From positions 275,802,662 through 275,866,661 of the forward strand of contig NC_090322.1 of NCBI RefSeq assembly GCF_040869045.1: a stretch of DNA of 64,000 bases, given 5' to 3'. Under the pieces are notes generated by a model, which was not told the origin of the DNA, ran no database searches, and was given only the letters and a program-made list of their open reading frames with translations. How positions within the stretch are numbered: position 1 is the first letter of the stretch; every line of letters starts with the position of its first letter. This document shows positions 56,136 through 64,000 of this stretch, one piece after another. The DNA is from Eurosta solidaginis (lineage: Eukaryota; Arthropoda; Insecta; Diptera; Tephritidae). The translations under genes were made by a program, and so were the position numbers.

Positions 56136-56645
56136 TTATATTAATTTCATGTCTTCAAGACCAAGTTTATTATTTTTGTAAAATTTATATTTTAAAAGTT
56201 ATATTATATTAAATTATTATACATAGAAAACGATTAAATTAGAAAAACCAAAGTCCATAGACCGTATAGCCGACTATTTCAAACCCATGGTAATCATCAG
56301 CGATCCAAATTTCTATCTATAACCCGCTTTCTACTGTTTGTTGTTTTTACTCTTTTACCACCGTCAATTGAGTGCGCCAATCAGGTGCTATTATCTCATT
56401 AGACGAGGATTTTTGTTGCAGCCCATATGGCTTGAAGCTCTTGCTTTTGTCAGAATTGCAGGGTGCTTTTTCCGTAGACTGATAACCCGTCAATGGTTTT
56501 GAAATAGTCGATTATACGGTCTACGAACTTTGTTTTTTCTAATTTACTCGTTTTCTATGTATAATAATTTAATATAATATAATTTGTAAAATATAAATTT
56601 TACAAAAATAATAAACTTGGTCTTGAAGATGTGAAATTAATATAA
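56136..56645. mobile_element. Foldback element with ~154-bp inverted arms
   Basis: Arm 56136-56289 (TCTTCAAGACCAAGTTTATT, GACCGTATAGCCGACTATTT) is matched in reverse at 56492-56645 with about ten differences. The 200-nt middle is unrelated and noncoding. Confidence 0.88.
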
Positions 56646-56676
56646 TAATACATACATACCTACATCCCTACATACT

Positions 56677-56752
56677 AGAGGTTTACGCAGGTCACTTAAT
56701 CGGCGGCGGCGGCGTGGCTGGCGCGCCGACAAAGTGATCGGTGCAAACCTCT
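56677..56752. repeat. 76-bp GC-rich mini inverted-repeat element
   Basis: AGAGGTTTACGCAGGTCACTT faces its near complement (56732-56752; 17 of 21 paired). The centre is CGGCGGCGGCGGCG plus GGCGCGCC, a sharp GC island in AT-rich DNA. Confidence 0.7.
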
Positions 56753-56770
56753 GAATTGAATGGCTGGATT

Positions 56771-57013
56771 TCAGAGTATCATATTGTCCACAACTAATGA
56801 ATATGGAAACATACTGCTGACGTCAATGGTATTTTTGACGATCTGGAACAATATCATTAACTTGCGGATGAGTATCTGGTAGTCTTGTAAAGCGAAAATT
56901 AAATAAAAGTAATATTTAGAAAGGTTTTGTTTATATGTATTTAAGGAAGTCGACGTTTCGGCCATTTCGGAAATATCCGCGGTTTTTGCCTCAAAATCTC
57001 GTGGATCGTTCAA
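56771..57013 (-). other. Unrecognised 80-codon ORF
   Basis: Reads NDPRDFEAKTADISEMAET followed by a hydrophobic helix-like part. Composition is protein-like, but I recognise no family and see no promoter or splice evidence. Confidence 0.25.
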
Positions 57014-58270
57014 AAAATTTCGGGAGTAGCTCCTTGCGGAGGGAGGGAGAAATATTTAAAATGGTCACACTTTTTTAGCGTAGTTTCACCGAAGGAGATG
57101 TTCTGAGCTAACTCTAATACCCGACGTCGCCACGTTTTCTTTAAATCATTTATGGCTTCATGCTGGTCATGCACAAAGGTGGCTTACGGTTGCTATCAAT
57201 TATCTACTAACAGTCATGACTCTTGTGGCACAGTTTTAACGATTAGCATCAATGCTGGCTTATTGTTGATCGTGACAAAGGGCGCGTTCAGTTTTTTCGA
57301 CTGTTTTTAAGAGCTACAATTCCCGACGTGCGAACAGTAGCAATCCCGACCACCAGTCGCTACCATGCATCCTGGCCCTTATACCATATGCCAGCACAGA
57401 AGCCATAGGACTGCGACTTCGAACTCATACTTTCGTCGACGTCACTTTCCTCGAAGCTCTAGGTGTAACTCCAAAAACATTCTGACGGATGTTTTTGTCG
57501 CGCTATGCTGCCGAGTTACACAAAAAAAAAAAAAAAAACATCTTGAAACGTTAGGTAGTAACTATTCGGTCAAGGATGCCGCCATCGAAATCATGAGCAG
57601 TCATTACGTAACTCATGGGTGAAAATCGTATAATCCTTGACGCATCTATATAAAAGAAAAGTTTAGAAACTTAGAACAAAATTTGTAGACGTTTGTGTTC
57701 GATGCATTGACCTCAATAGTCTTCGTTTCCGGCCTTACGATATAAGAGCTCATTATGGATGACTGCCTTCAGTTTTCAGACAATTTCGACTATCCCCTAC
57801 GTTAGGGTAGTAGAACACCCGGTAATTTGGTCGACTGTCTTGAGAAAGCTTTTGCTTAACCATTTTGAGTGTTCTTGCGAAGGACAACGCCTAACCTGGT
57901 TAAAATATGTGCCTACGCTTGTAACTGGAGCCGTCTCGTGTAGGTCAAATTTAAACATGTTTGATAGGCTATATCCAATGTGATTCACTCCAAGGGACTG
58001 GTTGGGGTTAGGGCCGCCAACCTTAGGAAATGTCATGAGCATATGAATTTATTATATAACTTTTCTTTAAGGGGTTTGTTTTAATAACTTGGTGAATTTG
58101 GTGATGCGAAATCCGTGTTAAGCTGGCATTGAAATCGCCTGTTTTCTCAAATAACTTTTGAACGGTTAGAAAGGGTTAAATTTCGCAATTGGGTATTTAT
58201 AACTGGCAGTGATGCGCATCCCTTGATACCCCTTTCGACCATATCGGACCAATTTTCGAGATGAACAGAA
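57014..58270. other. Unassigned DNA
   Basis: Base content is more balanced than the flanks (57050-57480), but no domain, RNA gene or repeat partner was identified. Confidence 0.4.
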
Positions 58271-58284
58271 AATATATAGAAAAT

Positions 58285-58405
58285 ATAGTAACTCGCCGAA
58301 CGCCGCCACCTCCGCGCCGATATTTTTGACATTCGGCGGCGGCGTGCGAAAACGTCCCAAATCGGCGGCGGAGGCGGTGTTTATCGGCGGCGTATATCTC
58401 TACTT
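58285..58405. repeat. CGGCGG-rich repeat cluster
   Basis: CGCCGCCACCTCCGCGCCGAT is followed by ATTCGGCGGCGGCGTGCG, ATCGGCGGCGGAGGCGG and ATCGGCGGCGTATATC. Inverted and direct CGGCGG blocks resemble the core of the 76-bp element at 56677. Confidence 0.7.
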
Positions 58406-58583
58406 CATACTCATAAATGCACTTCCGAAGTTGAATAACCCCAGCGAATGCTGCCCTTCTACACCATTCGATATAATTCAAAATGTATATATGCATGTGA
58501 CGCATAATTTGATGTGGTGAATAGTCCACTCAAAGCAAGTTTGCTCGAACAGTTCACAAAAATACGTACTAATGAAATCAAAG

Positions 58584-58588
58584 CGACG
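58584..58588. repeat. Transib target-site duplication, left (CGACG)
   Basis: CGACG here and at 60759-60763 flank the element; 5-bp GC-rich duplications are typical for Transib. Confidence 0.85.
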
Positions 58589-58628
58589 CACAGTGTTTCG
58601 TGTAGAACAAGCTAGCTGCACAAAATTA
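58589..58628 (+). repeat. Left Transib end: heptamer, 24-nt spacer, nonamer-like block
   Basis: CACAGTG (58589-58595) equals the consensus recombination-signal heptamer. After a 24-nt spacer comes ACAAAATTA (58620-58628), sharing the first six bases of the ACAAAAACC nonamer. Confidence 0.85.
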
Positions 58629-59428
58629 TTTTATGCGACTTTCCGTTTCATATGCAGTCATTTATTACAACTACGTCATTTTTTTCAGCCATATGTTTTT
58701 TTTTTATTTTTTTCCAAAATTTTACTTCATATGCATACATTTGCTTATTTCATACACAGTAACTCATGTGAATAAGTGACATAGATCCAAAAAAATTTAA
58801 AGGACTTAAGAATATTACTTTATTGTACTTAAATTGAATGGAATAAAATCTCAATACTCTAAAAAATTCTAAAAATTCGGAAAAAAAAATTAAAATTTTT
58901 TATGAAAATTCGTCGAATTTTTTAAATATAATTTAGTTTTTGTTATAGATCGTGACAAATTTTCTTATGGGAAATTAGTTAAAATAAATTTGCGAAAGCG
59001 AAAATTGTAAGAATTGTCCAAAAAGGGGTGTCTACTTATTTATGTGAGTGACTGTACATATGTACATACATATTTTGTATTTATTTGAGTATTTATCCTG
59101 GCACTACAATTTTTACAGAATTATTTTATAGTACCAGTCAGGAATGTAAAAGCGAATTACAATAATAATAATAACAATGTAAATAATTAAATTAATTATG
59201 TCAAAATTACTTATTACAAAAACTTAAAAGTAAAGTATCATACAAAGTAGAAAAGACAATAGATTTAAATTGAATAAAACCTGATCCAACAAAAAGTTAT
59301 AGGGTAGGTTATCTTTTATAATTATGTTATTATTCGCTATCATCATTTTCATTGGATGAGTCCCTTGTGGAATAGTCATGAACATCAGCAACACTACTGT
59401 GAAAGCTTGAAACAACTGGGGTATTTAT

Positions 59429-59959
59429 TTACTCCTCAACATTATCGGGGGACAGTAAATTTAAGACTTCTGAAGTCAGACTTTTAAATTTTTTCTTAGG
59501 TATCTCCCTGAAACTGTTAACTAAAGGATCCGATGTTATAAGCAACATATTCATAAGATCTCTATTTGTGGCTTCACGCGTCTGCTTTTGTGTGTTATAA
59601 TCCCTGAATCGTCTCAAATCTTTGTTACGGGCTTCCTGTGCTTCCTCGGAAAGTTGACCAATAGGTAAAATTGCTGATTTTATAATTTCAGTACTATGCA
59701 CTAAGATTTTATGAACTGTAACAGGCATATTAAAAAATGGATAGAGATCTATGTATAGTTTTTTAATCTCGACCGCAAATTTTTCAAATCTTTGGATATT
59801 TATATTGTACCCAGATGCTAATGCGCGAAGGAGAGTGTCGAATCTTTTGATGAGCGTTACATCCAATCCCGTAATCTCAGCACTAGCCTCAGAATTTTCG
59901 AAAAACATAAAAGTAGTGTTGCCGTCATTGGTATTGCCGAAACTTGGTTTTGGTTTATC
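59429..59959 (-). pseudogene. Transib transposase C-terminal fragment (RAG1-like)
   Basis: Open on the minus strand from 59959 to TAA at 59429. Order: FGNTNDGNTT, FFENSEASAEITGLD, LYPFFNMPVTVHKILVHS, IIKSAILPIGQLSEEAQEARNKDLRRFRD, then LLITSDPLVNSF. This parallels the RAG1 C-terminal catalytic region (an HK-x-L-x-H block, a Ser-Glu motif with the catalytic Glu, then NK and an RRFR-like run). The Asp residues of the DDE triad would lie in the missing N-terminal part. A stop at 59960 and unrelated sequence upstream mark the break. Confidence 0.88.
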
Positions 59960-59987
59960 TTAATCAATCTATTGTATGTACCTGTTT

Positions 59988-60200
59988 TTATGCCTTGGTG
60001 ACTGGTGCGGTAGGTTGTGGCAGGTTGAAGTCAATGATCTTCGCCTTTTTGCTTTTGGTGTGCTCTTGTTGACCTTGCGCGTTTATTTTTGTATGTTTTA
60101 TGGCTACGTGTTTGTTCCCTGTACCAGGGAATTGGTTTTGCCGTTTGTAGATCAGCTTTAAAGGTTCAAATATCTCGTCGGAGCTGGTATGTACATACAT
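59988..60200 (-). other. Coding-like segment of unknown origin inside Transib
   Basis: From ATG 60200: MYVHTSSDEIFEPLKLIYKR, then FPGTGNKHVAIKHTKI, EHTKSKKAKIIDFNLPQ and a stop at 59988. The 213 bases are GC-richer than the rest of the element and look protein-coding, but I recognise no family. It lies just upstream of the transposase fragment on the same strand. It could be a transposase N-terminal exon, captured DNA or chance. Confidence 0.3.
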
Positions 60201-60718
60201 CCTATTTGATATGTAGAGATAACTAAATCTACAAAAAAAAAAAAAAAAATAAAAATAGATGTGCAAAGAATTCGCAATGGTTTTTTCCTTCGACTATTAG
60301 AGAATACTTTCGACTATAACATATGTAAAATTAAGCCCGGATGTCCGCGGATGTATGTAACTTTTTTGTCCCTAAATTTAAAAATATAAGGAAAAAATAC
60401 CTTTTCTTCTTAATAACGGAATGTTAAATATATTGAAAATACTCTAATTATGAAAGAATTACTATTAAAAATTTCACTTACTTTCGAGCTTAGAATCCAT
60501 CAAAAAAATTATGTAAAAGTTTTCACTTAAAAGAAATATGAAGCTTAATATTCAACAAGAATTTTGCAAATTAATCAATACATTTTACGGCCACTCCTGC
60601 CTTCTTACTTCAATTACTCAATATATATGAGCAAAAATCTCAAAAAAAAAAGCAAAAATCCCGTTATTTTGTTTGTTTTCTTTCATTTCTCATTACACTT
60701 TTCTTTGAATAAGAACTT

Positions 60719-60758
60719 TGTTTTTGTCCAGCTAGCTTGTTGTACACGAAACACTGTG
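60719..60758 (-). repeat. Right Transib end: heptamer, 24-nt spacer, nonamer
   Basis: Read inward on the minus strand: CACAGTG (60752-60758), 24 nt, then ACAAAAACA (60719-60727), eight of nine bases of the consensus nonamer ACAAAAACC. Confidence 0.88.
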
Positions 60759-60763
60759 CGACG

Positions 60764-62184
60764 CTATTGGTATGTATATATATGTGTTTCTGTGGGATTT
60801 GAAAACCCTGTAATTCCTTTTATGCATAACTTTAAAAAACACTATCGTGATTGAAGCCTATGTTCAATGAAAATTTCATGAAAATCGGTAAAGCCGTTTG
60901 TCAGTTTTGCTTGGTCACTTCTTGGGTACTTTATTTTATAATATTAATACATAGATGTATATTTACATATGTATGTGTATTGACCAATAAATATATGTAC
61001 ATATGTAGCCTTAGTACGTTTGTGCACACTCAAACTTTTTTTATTTTTCTTAATGGAATTAATTTTATAAATTTAATTTCTATTTACTTTTCAATTGTTG
61101 TGCCATTTATTCTTCCTTTTAATTTTGCATTTCAGCAAATATTTATGCATACAGAAATATATTTTCATACCTAAGCGTATTTGAATTTAAGTGTCTTTTC
61201 AAAGTTTTATTTATTTTGGCAGCCAAAGTTTTTTATTTTTCGTATACAAACAAACTGACGATTATAAAAAGACTTGAGAAAAGTTCTTGGCCAACGCTGA
61301 AATTTGGCAAACACTGCAAGATTCAGCTACTTAAAATGTAATAAATAACTGTTTTTAAGTCAATTGGGTTGAGAGGAGATAACTTTTCGAATTGATCCAC
61401 TTTTAAATATGATTCTATTTATTGACGAAGGACAACTATTTTGGGCAGCAAATATTGCAAATATTTCCCGAAGACATTTTGCATTTATCTTTAAGATACA
61501 ATGACTTCATCTTTTATAATATCATTTTTTGTGTTACAATAGTTGAAATATAAAAAAAAATATTTTTTTATGCCGGAAGAACGTTGGTTGTTTATGGTTG
61601 AGGAATGTCGATATTATGAACCGAGTGATGGATATTACAGTGTAAATTGATATTTTCTGGAATGATTAACATTTACGGATATCGAATCGCACACTAACTC
61701 AATTTCGAAAAAAAAAATGACTCGGTTATTTCGGGAAGTCACAGATATAAACTTTCCTAACATTTTTTGTGTCAATCTGAATTCTTCGAATTTGTTTTTT
61801 TTTGTCCATGATAGTCGACTTTTTTGCTGTGAATGCATATTTGTGCATTTTTTCAGCGGATTGGGTTTTTGAAATAGAAATTTACTCCCACTGCCATTGT
61901 AATTTCAACTTCCACTCTCATGCTCACACCCAAAAGACTATTTGTCATTACTGTTACTTTAACGGGAAATCAGAATAATTTAATATATTTGGAAATGGGC
62001 GTGGTACCGCCAATTTTTTGTCTAAGCATTTCCAAAGTTTAAAGAGCCATAAATCGATGAAGAACCGACGTTTCCTGACAAAATTAACAACGAATATTTT
62101 TTTTACAGCGAAAGTCCGCAAAATCCGTTGATAACCTACCCTATTTTTTTCAAAGAACTGAAGAAAAATGAAAATCCTGTCGCC
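60764..62184. other. AT-rich DNA with a short dispersed-repeat piece
   Basis: No gene seen. Around 61985-62125 a GGGCGTGGTACCGCC palindromic motif with a following AAAGAGCCATAAATCG segment resembles the CCACGCCC repeats at 3540 and 8260. Confidence 0.45.
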
Positions 62185-62410
62185 GTTATGTGATGGTAGC
62201 GTGCTCCGCCTACCACACCGAAAGTCCTGGGTTCAAGTCTCGGGCAGAGTAACATAAAAAAATTAGAAAAAAGTTGTTTAACAGAAAAATGTTGTTCTAA
62301 GCGGGGTCGGCTGTAGGCAATGGCTGGGCAAACACTCCGAAATTTGATACGAAAACTAGAAGGATCTCGACGCAAATTCGAAGGGAAGCTCGCCCTCAAT
62401 CTCCTCGGAG
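62185..62410 (+). repeat. tRNA-derived SINE, copy 1 (internally deleted)
   Basis: Head GTGATGGTAGCGTGCTCC with a B-box-like GGTTCAAGTCT (62230-62240), then a body with TTCTAAGCGGGGTCG and GACGCAAATTCGAAGGGAAG. Compared with copy 2, the middle (TTTCTCTCATGAAAAG... block) is missing. Confidence 0.8.
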
Positions 62411-62532
62411 ATAATTGGTTCAGTTATTTAATTTACGCTTTAAATTAACGTCCGATAAAACTGAGTATACAATATCCGCCTACACACGAACTTAGGCCTT
62501 ACTTGTTTTGGTTTTTTTGTTCAATAAATTAC

Positions 62533-63890
62533 TTAGGCCCGGTTTCTCATTGGTTGGTTAAACTAAGTTTGCTTAAATCCTAGTCAAATTTAAACTCCAG
62601 TTAAAATACTGAGCAGTTTTTCACTCACAGTTTAAGGCCGCCTTTGGGGTATGATTTTTTGTGCGTCAACATTGTTTTTTTTTATTATCTAGATAATTTA
62701 CAGATAAGAAAATAGCTGGATTTTGTTTACCCGACAAACATGGAAAAAAATTCTCCAGCGAAATTATATATATAGTTCCGGAAGTGATATCCAACTTCAT
62801 TATATAATAATTCTTAAACCATACAGTTCTCGAGTTGATATCCAACTTCAATAATATTTTCCAATTAATATCCTAATTGCGAGAGATATTAAGAAATGTA
62901 TAGTTCTCAAATGAACATTCAACACATTTCTCCAGTTGATATCCCACATTGCATATCGAGTTGAGTTGGAGTTGAAAAAATCTCCAACGTGGTACCACCA
63001 AGACCAACAGCTGTTTATTGTGAGAAATAAATACCTTGTTGATAGCAGTAATGAAGCGTAATTAATCAGAAATAAGTTATATAGGCGGCCGCCGTGGTGT
63101 GATGGTAGCGTGCTCTCCCTACCACACCGCAGATCCTGCGTTCACGCCCCGGGAAAACCATCATAAAAATCTTAGAAGCAAGTTCTTTCAATTAGAAGAA
63201 AATATTTCTAAGCAGGGTCGCCCCTCGACAGTATTTGGCAAGCACTCCGAGTGTATTTCTCTCATGAAAAGCCCTCTGTGAAATCTCATATGCCTTGCAG
63301 ATGCCGTTCGGAATGGGCATAAAACAAGTAGGTCCCGTCCCGTCAATTTGTAGGAAATATTAAAAGGAGTACGACGCAAATTGGAATATAAGCTCGGCCT
63401 AAAATCTCTTCGCAGGTTAGCGTGTCACATTTATTTATTTTTTAAATTATATATATATATTTTTTATTTTCGTGAAAATACTGTAGTATGGAATCCTACA
63501 TTTGAGTCCAGTTAGAGAACCACAAGTTGTTAATTCCTTTTTTTAAACTTAATTAAGAGCATTTCTTGCTTTATAAAAAGTTCAATATTTTGTTGAGTAC
63601 GCTATGATTCTCGAGTTGGGCCACTGTTTCGAAACAACTCTTGAGATTTTAGAAGTATGCCTAGTTATCAACATGAGCTCTAATGGTACTCAAGCCCAAA
63701 TGCTTGTTGGGTATATTCGACGCCGTTTCGATCGAATACAAATCACCGATAGGTTAACTAGAGTTAAACCCTGTCAGATCGGCCGCTTAAGCTCAGCTCA
63801 AACTTAAGTTAAAGTGGACTGAAAAACTGCGGAATAAATTTAAGCGTAGTTTAACTCACAAACTGAGTTGAAGTTGTACTGAAAACCACG
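62533..63890. mobile_element. Long-TIR element (diverged arms) containing SINE copy 2
   Basis: Left (62533-62640) and reverse-complemented right (63775-63890) share AGGC..GGTTT, GCTTAAAT and GCAGTTTTTCA.TC in the same order, with considerable divergence. The interior has repeats of GTTGATATCCAACTTCA-like words (62785-62960) and the SINE at 63086. No transposase seen. Confidence 0.5.
63086..63440 (+). repeat. tRNA-derived SINE, copy 2 (near full length)
   Basis: Starts GGCCGCCGTGGTGTGATGG, with a weak B box CGTTCACGCCC (63139-63149), body TTCTAAGCAGGGTCGCCCC, GTCCCGTCCCGTCAATTTG, CGACGCAAATTGGAA and a TTTATTTATTTTTT tail. Pol III-transcribed and mobilised by a non-LTR element in trans, by family knowledge. 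Confidence 0.85.
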
Positions 63891-64000
63891 CCTTATAATC
63901 GTATAAAGTTCTTTATATACAAATTACTAAAAGATGGTAAGTGAAGTTTTTTAGGATTTTGAGAAGGGTCGTAGTTCACAGATTTTATCTATTCACAGTA

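Larger units (their letters stand above)
58589..60758. mobile_element. Transib (RAG1-related) DNA transposon, internally decayed
   Basis: Termini CACAGTGTTTCGTGTA on both sides (inverted arms of 37-43 bp, two or three mismatches), a 5-bp duplication CGACG, and inside a RAG1-like transposase C terminus on the minus strand. Length 2170 bp, shorter than typical full Transib elements; the N-terminal and central transposase regions are not visible. Confidence 0.93.

Noticed and set aside
62185..62260. tRNA gene
   Set aside because: A B-box-like motif is present but no cloverleaf forms, and a shared non-tRNA body follows in three copies; SINE is the better reading.

Overview
The window is a repeat-dominated stretch of a higher-fly genome. 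No host gene could be established. The organism is most likely a brachyceran dipteran, plausibly a tephritid fruit fly. I infer this from the AT-rich background, the insect-type retrotransposons (R1 clade, BEL/Pao, Ty3/Gypsy without env), DINE-1/mini-me-like Helentrons with GTCY microsatellites, tRNA-derived SINEs, and TATA plus TCAGTT initiator promoters. No species can be named from the sequence alone.

Layout, left to right. 1-3.7 kb: AT-rich DNA, a perfect 26-bp inverted repeat, a Jockey/CR1-like relic and a dispersed noncoding repeat. 3.7-7.2 kb: a broken, 5'-truncated R1-clade non-LTR element lying between AAT microsatellites. 7.35-8.9 kb: a Helitron helicase tail and a noncoding tandem-repeat block. 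9.6-10.2 kb: Helentron copy A. 10.57-17.1 kb: a structurally complete Ty3/Gypsy element with LTRs that look identical. 17.9-19.3 kb: a SINE, a core-promoter-like site, a 120-bp tandem pair and a foldback. 20.4-23.9 kb: a two-gene PIF/Harbinger transposon (Myb/SANT-like protein plus HARBI1-like transposase). 25.4-26.8 kb: an RTE/CR1-like non-LTR element on the minus strand. 27-30.7 kb: a possible host 5' exon, a non-LTR RNase H relic, a SINE-like repeat and a second Harbinger element. 34-39.9 kb: a TA-flanked MITE, then Helentron copy B split by a very young but internally deleted BEL/Pao element. 40.4-45.3 kb: a four-level nest (unclassified DNA transposon > P-like element > Helentron copy C > 220-bp palindromic hAT MITE). 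48.7-55.0 kb: a decayed sister copy of the Gypsy element on the minus strand. 55-58.4 kb: a polypyrimidine tract, a foldback and GC-rich mini-repeats. 58.6-60.8 kb: a Transib (RAG1-related) transposon with ends shaped like V(D)J recombination signals. 62.2-64 kb: two SINE copies, one inside a long-TIR repeat.

The most notable points are these. (1) The Transib relic at 58589-60758 has 5-bp CGACG duplications, CACAGTG termini and nonamer-like blocks 24 nt inside each end. (2) The full-length Gypsy element has a SAP domain in Gag and a GTTAAAC frameshift heptamer abutting the gag stop. (3) The BEL element has LTRs differing at one seen position in 645, yet lacks gag, protease and most of RT, and carries a zinc-knuckle ORF downstream of integrase behind a splice-acceptor-like tract. 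(4) The 4-deep nest gives a complete relative insertion history. All comparisons were made by eye; no alignment or database search was run.
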